Origin: Megascapheus bottae
Taxonomy: Eukaryota > Chordata > Mammalia > Rodentia > Geomyidae
Assembly: GCA_024803745.1 (NCBI GenBank)
Contig: JANJXV010000013.1
Coordinates: 9,548,001-9,612,000, forward strand
Direction of reading: 5' to 3'
Length of the DNA stretch: 64,000 bases
Each line of letters begins with the position of its first letter. Position 1 is the stretch's first letter. Shown in pieces: positions 35,442 through 46,290 of this stretch. The notes under the pieces are model-generated. The model made no database searches and had not been told where the DNA came from. It saw nothing but the letters and a program-made list of their open reading frames with translations. The position numbers were made by a program, and so were the translations under genes.

Positions 35442-38178
35442 AAATAAATTTTTAAAAATGTAAATGCCATGAAATTTGTCAGACACTCAACTTGGGGTCA
35501 CCTAATCATTAGTCAATATGTGCTGATAATGGATTTGGTTATGGTGCATCCATTATACACAGGACAGTCTGACATAAGTATGGTGGCCCCTGGGGAAAAG
35601 CTCTCTGCCTCCAAGCTTTGAGTCTTCCTAATGGTGCTTCTTCGCTGATCTGTACTATCCCTTTGGGTCTCCTGGATGGATGTTTTCTTCATCAACCTCC
35701 TATATTAGAACATAGTAGCAAGAATGGCTTCTGCTTAGAACTTTAGGCTCAGGTATCTTCTTACCAATTACTGTAGGGCTTAAATTTTCTTTCAGTTTCC
35801 ACACTGCTGAATGTGTGGGAAAGTGGCAGACAGGAGAAATGGTTCAGGCTCATGGAATTGAAAAATGGAATTGTACGAAGCATGAGGCCCCCAGAATGAG
35901 CAGGTCCCAATGCTTTTCCCATCGATCATACATCTATCTAATTAGTAACCCAGCCAAGTAATTATGATCATCAGCTAGATGATGATTTTACAGATGAGAC
36001 AATTAAGGCTTGCAAAGGTGTTGTCATTCACCTATGCGCTGAGTAGCCACACTTAGACTGGCTCTGAGTTGTATGGCTTCACCTGAGAACCAGGCCTTCT
36101 CTCTTGGTTCAAGTTCACATTCATATCCAAAACAAGGTTTCCCTACCAGATGAGTAGGCCTGGCCCTACCCCACTACACTCAGCTCTTGGCAAGGCTGGC
36201 TGCCCCAACTTGTTCATAGCCTCAAGAACTTGTCTTTTCGTGTTTGTCTTCCCTCCCTCCTCACACTCAGCCTCTCTTGAAGGGAGCTTGTGAGCCTGGC
36301 CAAACTTGTGTTTGCTAGTTTGAAATGTTCTGTCAAAGCACAGATGCTATTTAGCTCTGCAACAGAAAAGGCATTCTCAAGGTATTTCCCTAAAGCGATG
36401 GCTACTTTCCTGGAGAGTCACAATCTCTGTGTCCTAAATAAATTCCCACCTTATTGCAGGATGGTGGTGGCTGACTTCTTCCCAAGACTGGCACAGAAAA
36501 GGGCTGAATGTGCCACAGCCAAACTGGTGAAAGACTTGATAGAAATCAGCCTGCAGAGCCTGGGTAGACCCAACTGAGGGTACACTATCAACTAGGAGAG
36601 GATGTGGCCCTCAGACAGGTAGTCAAATTCTGACAGCTTCTTGGAGAGCAAGAAGGAGAGAGCAGGAGCACTGGATTTGAGGGGGTAATCTATATGGGAG
36701 TCTCTCAAAGCAACTGCACACCACACATGGGCATAGGGTTAACTTCAGAGGACAGTCATCTCAGATGGCACTCACAGATGTACATTCATTCTATCAACCA
36801 GCCAATTGACAGAATGAGCACAGAGCCAGTTCCTGGAAAAACAGAGGACTAAGTGTCCCTGGCCCAGAAAGCTAGATGAATAATTCCTGGATAGTGTGAT
36901 GTCAGTTCTAAGATGAGCCCATAGTACTAGGGAGGCTTAGGGACAGAGCTGGGTCATAACTAGATAAGGCTATGTGGTGGCAGTCTGAAGGCAGTGACAT
37001 CTGAACTGTTCAAAAGTACAAGAGGAGGACAGACCTTGAAAACTCACTTTAAAAGGAATGGCTACAGGGACATTGTCCAAAGAGATCCTGCATACACAGG
37101 TGACAGGCTTGCAGGCCCATGGTGGCCAAGTCACCCCAGCAGGTAGAACTATGCTGGACCACCAGGAATTGGAAGGAACAGGACCTAGGCAATTCCAAAC
37201 CCTAAAGAAGTTATAAAATGTCATAAACAGGCCAAAGATGGGCCCATCCTCCTGTGGCCTAATCACTAAAATGAATTCCTGAAGAGTTCTTTGAACAAGA
37301 CTGCCATATCAGATTGGGACAGGGGTCTGTGTCAGGTGGCCATTCAGGTCTCCTCCAACGGTTCAGCTATTACTTGACTTTAAACTTGGTGTTTGGGGCA
37401 GAAAGCAGAACAAAATTCTAGACTAAGATCTCATTCACTGAACATAGAACCTTACGTAGCAGCCCAGCACTCTACTTGACTAAGCAGACTCAGAGAGCAG
37501 AAATGGTGACATACCTTGCTTTAGACTGGGCATTCTTTCCCTTTGTCCACAGCCTGGGCTCAGCTAGTTTCTAAGCAGAACCCAGAGGTTAGCCCACCCA
37601 ACACCCCCCCCCAATTGAAATGGGTTCTGCAGAAACATTGAAGTATGCAAATAAGGACTTGTTTGTAACAAAAGGCCCATGCCAATTTGGAAGGGCAAGT
37701 GCCTTGCTAGGTCTGCCAGCCTGTCTCTCACTATGTCTTGGTACAATGCAATTTGGGGTGAGACAGACAACATTCTGCCTTTATGATCTCCTGCAAGCCT
37801 GAAGCAAGGAAGAACCAGCAGGGGTTTGTCAAAGTTGGGAAAGATCTGGGGGACATCAGAGCACAGGCCTGTTTGGCATAGTGTTGGAAACAAGACAGGT
37901 GCTCAGACCCACGTAGTTCTCAGAGGGCCACAATTCAGGCTGGTCTGCCTGTACTCAACACACTGTCACAGAGATCTCATCTCAACTGTGTGATTGGCAC
38001 TCAATCTTCTCTCTGGCCCTTGTACTTTTAAGAGATTGCCATGCTAATTATGCTGCCTCTAAACTGCTAAAGCTACTGCTAATTGTGAAGACCTTCAGTG
38101 AGTAATCTGTCATATTTGGAGCCAAAATTGCTGGAGAGTCAGAATCTTAGTGTCCTAAGAGTAATCCATGTGAACCTT

Positions 38179-38181
<3 letters not shown>

Positions 38182-38214
<33 letters not shown>

Positions 38215-38266
38215 ACGTGTGTGCGTGTGTGAGTGCGTGTGTGAGTGCGTGTGTGTGTATGTGTGC
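38182..38266. repeat. (GT)n microsatellite with GTGC/GTGAGTGC variants
   Basis: About 16 GT units, then GCGTGTGTGA variants, abutting the tail side of a minus-strand SINE. Confidence 0.95.
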
Positions 38267-38497
38267 TGATCATGGGGCTAGAACCCAGGACCTGGTCACT
38301 ATCCCTAAACATTTGTGCTCAAGGCTAATGTTCTATCACTTGAGCCACAGCTTCATTTCTGGCTTTTTGGTGGTTAGTTGAAGAAATAAAGAGTCTTGTG
38401 GACTTTCCGGTCTGGGTTGGCTTTGAACCATGATCCTCAGATTTCATCCTCCTAATTAGCTAGGATTACAGCTGTGATCTACCCATGTGCCCTGCTG
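38264..38497 (-). repeat. composite SINE, minus strand
   Basis: Reverse complement of the composite SINE: 'catggggctagaacccaggacctggtcac', 'tctatcacttgagccacagcttc', 'ttggctttgaaccatgatcctcagatttcatcctcc' and 'agctaggattacagctgtg'. Confidence 0.85.
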
Positions 38498-38908
38498 AAC
38501 CTTTGCATTTTACAGATTAGTAAACTGAGGAGCAGGGAGGCTAAATTCAGAACTAGGCCTAAGGATTTCTAACCCCAGTTTAGAAGTTGTTCTGCATTAT
38601 TCACGAGGGTTCAACTCTGACCTAGTGCAAAAACCCCAAGTACCAAGAAACACCACAACAGAGGATTCCCTGGCTGCCCTAGTCCCTGAAAGATGGTTCT
38701 TTGCTGCAATGGTTCATTTGACTTCTGTAACTTTCCCCTGGTGAATCATGTTACTACAACCACAAGAAATGCTTTCTGGAGTCATCCTCTGTGGCTGCAG
38801 GTGTCAGGGTCTTCCACAACAAGCACTTAGACCCTTTGTGTAATTTCCTTGCTGTATGTTCTCATCCTCCTCATGATCCTGATCCCCTCTTTCTTCCCTT
38901 CCCCCTAG

Positions 38909-39170
38909 CTTTGATCTGGTCACCAATGGTGGCATCTCCGTCATCCTGAGGTTCGAGCGGACACCTTTCATCACACAGGAGCACACCCTCTGGCTGCCCT
39001 GGGATCGCTTCTTTGTCATGGAAACCATCATCATGCGACATGAGGAGAATGAGATTCCCAGCTGTGACCTGAGCAACTTTGCCCGCCCCAATCCTGTTCT
39101 GTCTCCATCCCCTCTGACGTCCTTCGCTAGCTCCTGTGCTGAGAAAGGCCCTATTGTGCCAGAAATCCAG
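38909..39170 (+). CDS. TENM4: TENM4 exon: FN-plug, first part
   Basis: This exon encodes FDLVTNGG...[27 protein letters not shown], then [13 protein letters not shown] and [20 protein letters not shown]. It covers the end of the transthyretin-like fold and the start of the FN-plug, which closes the base of the YD barrel. The acceptor is ccccctag|C and the donor is CAG|gtaccc. One base completes a Ser codon from the previous exon, then 87 codons end on a codon boundary. The run [16 protein letters not shown] is the main reason for calling teneurin-4; the other paralogues differ strongly here in my memory. Confidence 0.97.
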
Positions 39171-41087
39171 GTACCCAGCCTTCCAAACTACATCTCTTAC
39201 ACGTTTATTCTATTGGGAGATAAGTGGAGAAGGAATCAGACACAGAGTTGTGTTTCTCAGACAAAAAGCATTCCTTCAGGCTTGGGCCAGCAGCCATGAG
39301 GTTCACCTAATTTATTCTCTGAAATCACATGAGTGTCTAACCTGCCTGTGACTCCAGGATTTATAATCCCTCTTCCTTTCCACTCTGCCATCCAAGTCAC
39401 TTCCACTCTACTTCTCCCCAGTCTCCAGGGTGTCTCGTCTCTTGGTATTTCTGTGGAAAGTATTGATAATAAGTTCTGCCAAAAAGGAGTAAGCCACAAG
39501 ATCCCAAGTAGTGCATATCATAATAAAGATTAAATGAGAAAAATATATTTGAGGCACAGTGTCTGGTACCTAGAAAGTGCTTGGTAAATTTTAGCTATTA
39601 TGCTTATTAAGATTATTTAACACGCACTGCCTTCGTGCCAGTTAAGGATTGCTTTGGCTCAAGTCTACACTCACAAGTGTTTTTGCTTAATTATCATTAA
39701 AAGGAAGTAATTGGGAAAGATGCATTTTTAACATGATGGAAATCAAGATCAAGTCTTGGCCTAACAAAGCTCTACCAACTTGAATGTCCTTCACTGTGCC
39801 CACTTTGGAATCTATCAGCAAAAAGGGGACTGCAAGGAAGGGGACAGACAGCAGCTCAGAAGTCCAGAAAAGTCCCAGCTGCCCTGCAGACCTAATGAGA
39901 ACTCGAGCAACATGCATGCTAATGGATTGCTCTGTACTCCGTGGAGCAGAGAGTTTATACATTTATGTGTGTGAATTTCATGCCTGGCTGAGCAAACACA
40001 TCTCCGCATATGCTCCATTGAGTGGCTTCCAACACCAGCTCACAAGAAGGAAATGCAGCCATTTCAAAATTCTCTTTGCACATCCAGGTTAAAAGATCAC
40101 TCCTTCTCAGAGATTCGTTGCCTGTCTCCTATCTCCGTGGCCAGGCTGACCTTTCTGATGAAATGCTTGTCAGTGGAGACAGAACTTGCTAGAGAGAAGC
40201 AATTTGTAACTGAACTTTGGCTCCACTCCACCTAGCCGTTTTTCCCAGGAGCAGAGGCTTTGGAACAAATGCGGTTTCAAGGTCATCCCCTCTTTAGAGT
40301 GCTCCCTGAGCTGGGTGTCTACAGGTCCAGTTGGGGGCACAAACCTTGCTTATTGTCAGACTCATGAAGACAAACTCTTGGGTTTTCCCAGTGCTGTTGT
40401 TGGTTAGCCTTTGCAAGTGCCAGGAGATGTAAATTGCGAGGGATACATACACTAAAGAAGAGAAAGATTTATGAGAGCAGCAAGCTAACCCTTGAGTTGT
40501 GCCTATGACTCACCAGGGTACAGAGCCTGCTTTGCAGGGAACTAGTAAACTGTGATTTAAGTGGATGCTTTGATTTAAGCCCAATTGCTAGAATTTCCTG
40601 TGTTTAGGAGGCCAGTGAAGCAGTGAGGGTGGCCAGTTCGTATCAGACAGAAGGAAAAAGGCCCAATATCTCTGTAAACATAGGAAAATAACCATTGTCT
40701 ATTGACTGAGTTATGGTTTCTTTCTTGAGAGAAAGCCTGTGAGCTTTCTCTGCCACAATGATTGAGCCACATGCTTGATCATCTGGTATTCATTGGATCT
40801 TTCCACCTTGGGCCTGAGCCTGTTGTACCCTGCAGATAAAGCACTGTCTTCCACCTCTCAGTGCCTGCGTGGAGTACCCAGCATGCACTGGAACTCTGTA
40901 CAGCCGCTCTGGGGAGGAGGCAGAACATTAGTATAGGCTCTGGTCATCAGCTAGGACTTCTGACTCCACCTTGTAAGTGTTTTTGTTACTTCTTTGGAAA
41001 GGAACGTCATGGAAATGGATCTGACTTTTAAAAAGTTCTTGCTTGGGCAACTGTCTACATCTGTCTGCATTAATCTGAAAGAGGTTT

Positions 41088-41312
41088 GGAATCGGTGGCT
41101 CCTGCCTATAATCCTTCCTACCTGGGAGATTGCAGTTCAAAGCCACCATTAGGAAGGACTCGATGAGACTCTTATCTCTAATTAACCATCAAAAAGTCAG
41201 AAGTGGAGATGTGGCCCAAGTGATAGAGCGCCAATCTTGAGTGAAGTGGAAAAGCTAAGAAATAGTACCCAAGCTCTGAGTTCAAGCCCCAATATTAGTA
41301 CACTAAAAAGGA
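41088..41312 (+). repeat. composite SINE
   Basis: 'ggtggctcctgcctataatccttcctacc', 'gactcttatctctaattaaccatc', 'gtggcccaagtgatagagcgcc' and 'ctctgagttcaagcccc' mark both halves. Confidence 0.82.
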
Positions 41313-41589
41313 GAGGGGGGGAATAAAAGAAAAGTCTCCCTACTAACCCCTACTAACCACCTCTGTCAACTAACGTGGAAATACTGGGCACTTTACTTAG
41401 GTGACCATACTGGGATTGAGGGTCTACAAGAGTTTAAGAATGAAGCATTATGCTGCTTAGTATTGTGCATACATTGTTATTGCGCATGCGTTATGTAGCA
41501 TTCCTCTCTATCTTGCAGTAAATCTCACAACATCACATATGTTACACAGAGAGCCAACCAGAGGCTCCTCCTCAGCAGTGAAGTCTTGA

Positions 41590-41760
41590 GGGGTTCTTTT
41601 TCACTTCTTTCAGTTGCTTTTCTCCTCTGTCATCCTTTTCCTTTTCCTTCCTCCTGCAGCCCCTTCTCATTTCTGCTTCCCCCTCTTCTTTCCTCCCCTT
41701 CCTTCTTCCTCTTTTCATCTCCTGTCCTACTGCTTCCTCTGCCTCTTGCACACCAGGAGT
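41590..41760. repeat. long pyrimidine-rich tract upstream of an acceptor
   Basis: About 170 bp of TTCC/CTTC-rich sequence ends about 95 bp before the exon starting at 41856. It is well beyond a normal polypyrimidine tract and could bind PTB-type proteins. The actual acceptor reads tctgtctcactgtag. Confidence 0.75.
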
Positions 41761-41855
41761 CCTTCAGGCTATGGCTCCCTGCCCTCCCCGCACCCCCTCC
41801 TCCTCCAAATCAGCAAATCAGTGATGGTCCCCTGCTGTGCTCTGTCTCACTGTAG

Positions 41856-42123
41856 GCCCTGCAGGAAGAAATTATCATCTCTGGCTGCAAGATGAGGCTG
41901 AGCTACCTGAGCAGCCGCACTGCTGGCTACAAGTCTGTCTTGAGGATTAGCCTGACGCACCCCACCATTCCCTTCAACCTCATGAAAGTCCATCTTATGG
42001 TGGCAGTTGAGGGTCGTCTCTTCAGGAAGTGGTTTGCTGCAGCCCCAGACCTGTCCTTTCACTTCATCTGGGACAAGACAGATGTCTACAACCAGAAGGT
42101 GTTTGGGCTCTCTGAAGCCTTCG
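41856..42123 (+). CDS. TENM4: TENM4 exon: FN-plug, second part
   Basis: This exon encodes [64 protein letters not shown].. and ends [14 protein letters not shown]. These beta-strands form most of the FN-plug. The acceptor is ctgtag|GCC and the donor is TTCG|gtaagc. It starts on a codon boundary and has 89 codons plus one base, which makes Val with the next exon. [14 protein letters not shown] and [11 protein letters not shown] are family hallmarks. Near [12 protein letters not shown] the exact residues differ from remembered teneurin-4 (aromatic positions swapped); this looks like species variation. Confidence 0.97.
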
Positions 42124-42704
42124 GTAAGCCCTCACCCACCCTCACCCCCCTCCCAGGCAGAGTGTCATCAGAGAGAGAATAGCACAGAGGAGCAGGAAAA
42201 GGGGGGAATCTCTTCTACTTCCATACCGGGTTCTTCCTCCTTCCTCATCTCAGGCCAAAAATACTTAGGGCTTCATTGCCCTTTAAAACCTCACAGTGAC
42301 CATCCATGACCAAAAAGAATATTCAACAACACCTGAATATAGAATACTTGACCAATTAAAATGCATACAAAAACCAAAACACTATTAATACTCACTACAA
42401 ACACTCTCTCATAAGCAAGCAGAAGGCATGGTGACTGTTAGCACACGCCGTCTGGCCCTTTCCTTTATGGCCAGCTTTTATGGCATTTAGAAGAAAGGTG
42501 ATTCCCAATTAATTCCTGTCTTGAACATGTAGGATGGTCTCCTCTTCCCCAAATAATATCTACACAGAAAGATATTTCCTGTCTCTGATGGTTCCTTCCT
42601 GGAGCCAGAAGGCCATTACAAACCCAGGCTCAGGAAGCTTTCCATATGGCTTCCATACCTTCTAAGAGGCCTGGATTAGTGAAACAAGTAAAATCAGAAC
42701 TTTA

Positions 42705-42945
42705 GCCAGGTGCCAGTGGCTCACACCTGTAATCCTATCTATTCAGGAGGCTGAGATCTGAGGATCCAAGTTCAAAGCTAGCCCAAGCAGGAAAATCTAT
42801 GAGATTCTTATCTCCAGTTTACACCAGAAAACCAGAAGTGGTGCTGAGGCTCAAGTGATAGAGCACTAGCCTTGAACTGAAGAGGTCAGGAACAATGCCC
42901 AGGCCCAGAGTTCAAGCCCCACGACTGAAAAATAAATAAAACCCA
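42705..42945 (+). repeat. B1-like/tRNA-like composite SINE
   Basis: Complete copy: 'agccaggtgccagtggctcacacctgtaatcctatc', 'gagattcttatctccag', 'gctcaagtgatagagcactagccttgaactgaag' and 'cccagagttcaagccccacgactg', with an A-rich tail. Confidence 0.92.
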
Positions 42946-42989
42946 GGGCATTTTCAAGCTTTCAAAGCTCAAACCAACTTCTATATTCA

Positions 42990-43500
42990 GAAGCAACTTC
43001 TTTTTTCTAGTTACCCTAGCTCCTTGTCTATGTATTCATTATCAGTATAAGTATTTTCTATATAAAAAAGTAATACCATGTCTATTCATTTTAAAAGCTA
43101 AGAAATGGATATAAATAAAACACCATATTTGATCCTATAAACAAATACAACCACTTGTTAACATTCTAATGTGCTTTCTTATTTCAAATGTACTTTGTGT
43201 TGTTGTTTTTATTTTTTTAATACAGCTACATTTTCATTAGCATCAGATTCCATAGGCATCTCCCACGTCACATATGGTCATTCAGTGGAAATATTTCTGG
43301 ATTGGACACACTTACGTTTGCTCTGCCTCTCACTTGTTTTGAACCTTTAAGTTCTTCCTGTGTTTCACTATTGTAAATAATACCACAGTGAAGGATTTTA
43401 TATATAAAATGTTTTTCATATTAAACATTATTTCCCTGGAACTAATTCAACTAAATCCTTTGAAAGTGCAACGTATTTGTTTAATTTTTCCCAATTACAA
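42990..43500. repeat. possible ancient LINE/DNA-element remnant
   Basis: The A/T-rich content and words quoted for this intron recall the 3' parts of very old mammalian repeats. A related-looking stretch is at 57336-57600. I cannot assign a family. Confidence 0.35.
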
Positions 43501-43692
43501 ACGGTGTTTTTTTTTTTTAAGAAGTTTTAAGGGTCAGCATTACTGTGTTGTTATTTCAATGGTCCTGATCCACAAGTATAAATATAATCCTATTCTGTTC
43601 CATGAAAGCAAAGGAGAGGGACTCACCTGTGGGTCCAAGGATCAATGTGGAGCTTTGCTCACCTGCGCACTTTGCTCCTTGTATTCCTTCAG

Positions 43693-43836
43693 TTTCTGTG
43701 GGTTATGAATATGAATCCTGTCCTGATCTGATCCTGTGGGAAAAAAGAACTGCTGTGCTACAGGGTTATGAAATTGATGCATCCAAGCTTGGAGGATGGA
43801 CCCTGGACAAGCATCATGCCCTCAACATCCAAAGTG
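43693..43836 (+). CDS. TENM4: TENM4 exon: end of FN-plug, entry to NHL propeller
   Basis: This exon encodes [49 protein letters not shown]. These residues link the FN-plug to the NHL beta-propeller. The acceptor is ccttcag|TT and the donor is AGTG|gtaagc. Two bases complete the Val from the previous exon, and the last G is the first base of a Gly codon completed by GC at 46763. A SINE has inserted nine bases after the exon end, and its target-site duplication repeats the exon end and donor (see the separate entries). The coding sequence itself is intact. Confidence 0.97.
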
Positions 43837-43845
43837 GTAAGCAGA
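43831..43845 (+). promoter_or_regulatory. TENM4: original splice donor / first copy of target-site duplication
   Basis: The 15 bases aaagtggtaagcaga span the last six exon bases (AAAGTG) and the first nine intron bases (gtaagcaga). Joining this donor to the acceptor at 46763 restores the teneurin frame (..NIQSGILHKG), so it should be the functional site. Confidence 0.9.
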
Positions 43846-44035
43846 GGCCGGGAGTTTGGCCTAGTGGTAGAATGCTTGCCTAGCATGCATGAAGACCTGG
43901 GTTTGATTCCTCTGTACCACATACATAGAAAAAAGCCAGAATTGGTGCTATGGCTCAAGTGGTGGAGCTCTAGCCTTGAGAAAGCCCAAGGACAGTGCCC
44001 AGGCCCTGAAACCAACCCCAGGACTGACAAAAAAA
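43846..44035 (+). repeat. ID-like dimeric SINE inserted at a splice donor
   Basis: Body starts 'ggccgggagtttggcctagtgg', with an A-box-like word tggcctagtgg and a B-box-like word gggtttgattcc in the ID-like half, and a right half with 'tggctcaagtggtggagctctagccttgagaaagcc'. It ends in an A tail (about 44029-44035) before the second duplicate. It lies in the same orientation as the gene. Confidence 0.95.
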
Positions 44036-44050
44036 AAAGTGGTAAGCAGA
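44036..44050 (+). promoter_or_regulatory. TENM4: duplicated splice donor created by the SINE
   Basis: The second copy of aaagtggtaagcaga follows the SINE tail. It contains a donor (gtaagc at 44042) identical over all fifteen bases to the one at 43837. If used, the exon would be lengthened by 205 nt. The frame would read into the SINE and stop at TAG 43881-43883. Confidence 0.85.
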
Positions 44051-45179
44051 AATTTTCCCATGGGAAGGTAGAGTCATGTTAGGTCCACTTTGTCTTCTGT
44101 TCTAACAAAAAATAAATACTTTGAATTTTATAGGTTCCTATGTGATTAGTTGGTCAGAAGGCTCAATCAAAAAACTTTTGTTGGGACCCTCTGCTGAGCC
44201 TGTCATTGTACTGGGCCCTGAGCATACAGAAATGAGAAGCCTCGGGATTTGAATGCAAACAGAGTCAAAGACTTTTCAGGCTGTCCTTGCTGTGACAATA
44301 GGCCATGCCAACCTTAAAGGAGATAAGTGACCCAAGCAAGGCAGGGAGAAGAACCTCTGACTAGCATTTCAGAAAGTCCACAGGATCAGCTCTGTAAACC
44401 AGTAGGGTAAACATGGTAGCAGTCAGCACAGAAAATGCCTACGTGCTAAAATCTGGAAGAATATCTATAAAGAAGGTCCATTGAAATTTGGACAAAGGGT
44501 GAAGGTAGTGTAGCCAAAGCCACAGCCAAAGCTGATGACTTAAGTGCCTGGAGCCCAGGGCAGGAAAGTTATGAGTTTGGAGTATATCTAGAGGTGAATT
44601 TCAAGTCTCTGAGCAGTTTAAAGCAAACAAGGGCCGTGATAGCTCCTATTCTTTAGGTAACTTAGCCTAACCATGACCCATCATGGGAAACAGGTAATAA
44701 TGTCACATACCTCCTGCCTAGTCTACAAATGATGAATGCCTATCAAAGCCACCTCAGGTCTGGCAGAAGTTGACAAATTACTTCTATAATTTATAGTAAA
44801 ATAAAGATCTATAAATGATGGAGATAATTCTTTAAAGGCACTTGTCACATAGCAAATTAAATTAGAAAACAGGAAGTCTAAAATTGTGCAAGGCACAGAA
44901 AGAGGTAAACAGAGTCCATGGATTTCAGGGACTGACCTGTAAGTCATAATGAAAATTAAGTTTGGCCATGAGTGTCAGCAAAACCACAACAGTAGAGCTG
45001 AAGCCAAGCTAAAGGGATCTCTTAGCAGCTGCCCACACTACTACCTCTTATGAGCCATTAGCCAGACCAATAACATGGATGGAGTTGCTCATGGACTGAG
45101 ATGTCATAATCTTTCCTAAGTAGTCAGAAGAATTGATGAGAAGGATAGCCATGAATACTAGAAATGTCTTCCACCTAAC

Positions 45180-45720
45180 ATCTGTAAATAAGATGGTATA
45201 TGGTATGTCATAGCATCATCTATCAGTGGAGAATGAACAAATCCTTTAGAAATTGGTACTAGGAAAACTGGCTCAATATGTAATAAAAAATACTTGAAAC
45301 TCCCACTTTATACTATACACAAAATAAATTTAAATATTTTAATTACCAAAATGTTTAAAAAATAGTAATTTAGAATTCATGGAAGAAAATATAAAACAAT
45401 AACCTAGAAAAAGCACAGACTTTAAATGGAAACACAATGGATTGTACTGTATACATATAAATATTTAAATCCATTCAATAAAGGACAACAAAGCTAACAA
45501 GTGGCAGTCTGACATGAAATTTAAGTGACCAATAAAAACCAAACTCCATATAGGCTTCAGCTAAGACAGCAGGAAGCAGGAGACAGGGTCTACTTTGGAG
45601 ACTGTGGCAGTAAACAAGGAAAGGATGGTGTAAAGTGAAAAGAATCAATGTATGTGTGACAGGAAGCTTACAAATCTGGAGTGGTTCAAATTCTTCATCT
45701 TATTGATAGGAAAATGAGTT
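45180..45720 (+). mobile_element. decayed L1 ORF2 fragment
   Basis: The phrase 'gaaattggtactaggaaaactggctcaatatg...cactttatactatacacaaaataaattt' and 'gaaacacaatggattgtactg' correspond to the region before the L1 ORF2 C-terminus. The frame is broken many times. Confidence 0.65.
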
Positions 45721-45918
45721 TCAAGGCAGTATGAGACCTAAGACCTCCTTCAGATATGAAATCAGCTCATTAATGGCAAAAAAAAAACCCAGACTCAACT
45801 CCATGTTGGTGAGAAGAGGCTGAGTTTCCCTTATTAATTTTATAAACATTTATTGGTATGTGAAGTTCTTTGTGAGGCACTGGAAAAACACATAAGCTAG
45901 GAAAAATACATAATCTCT

Positions 45919-46290
45919 AGCCAGGACCTGGTGGCTCACATCTACTCAGGAGGCTGAGATCTGAGGATTGAGGTTCAAAGCCAAGCAAAAAAAGTAGAAA
46001 ACTGGATGTGGTGCTGTGGCTCAAGGGGTAGGGTGGTAGCCTTGAGCTGAAGAGCTCATGGAGAGTACTCAGGCCCTGAGTTCAAGCCCCACAACTGACA
46101 AAAAAAAAAGAAAAAAATACATACTCTCAGCTGGGTGCTAGTGGCATATGTCAGTTCAAAATCATCCTGGGCAGGAACAAGAATCTTATCTCCAATTAAT
46201 CAACAGAGAGCCAGAAGGAAAGTTGTGGATCGGTTGATAAAGTGGTAACTGAATGAAAAAGCTAAGGCCCTGACTTCAAGCAGAAAAAAT
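45919..46290 (+). repeat. two composite SINEs, both with internal deletions
   Basis: The first (45919-46110) lacks part of its 7SL-like half and the linker, but keeps 'ggctcaaggggtagggtggtagccttgagctgaagagctc'. The second (46131-46290) lacks a middle part. Both end in A-rich tails. Confidence 0.82.

Larger units (their letters stand above)
32841..38908 (+). other. TENM4: TENM4 intron, 6.1 kb
   Basis: It contains a CT tract (33297-33362), a minus-strand composite SINE (33363-33601), a pile of SINEs at 34476-35440, a minus-strand MIR-like piece (35970-36070) and a GT microsatellite beside a SINE (38182-38496), then another MIR-like piece (38510-38580). In 33605-34470, 35445-35960 and 36075-38180 I see no repeat or gene; several ORFs of 60-110 codons there match nothing I know. 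Confidence 0.85.
39171..41855 (+). other. TENM4: TENM4 intron, 2.7 kb
   Basis: The stretch 39171-41085 is largely free of repeats I can recognise and shows no gene. One composite SINE lies at 41088-41310. A long CT-rich stretch (41590-41760) precedes the acceptor. The remaining bases are unremarkable. Confidence 0.85.
42124..43692 (+). other. TENM4: TENM4 intron, 1.6 kb
   Basis: It holds a composite SINE at 42705-42945. A stretch at about 42990-43500 is A/T-rich and resembles a very old interspersed repeat ('cacttgttaacattctaatgtgctttc', 'cactattgtaaataataccacagtgaagg'). Nothing is recognised in 42190-42700. Confidence 0.8.

Noticed and set aside
37564..37893. 109-codon minus-strand ORF
   Set aside because: No domain or start context. 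It is compatible with chance length in repeat-poor DNA.
43846..43920. Possible tRNA gene (A-box- and B-box-like words)
   Set aside because: The same unit recurs at many sites with an A tail and target-site duplication, and no full cloverleaf closes. It is the ID-like half of a SINE.
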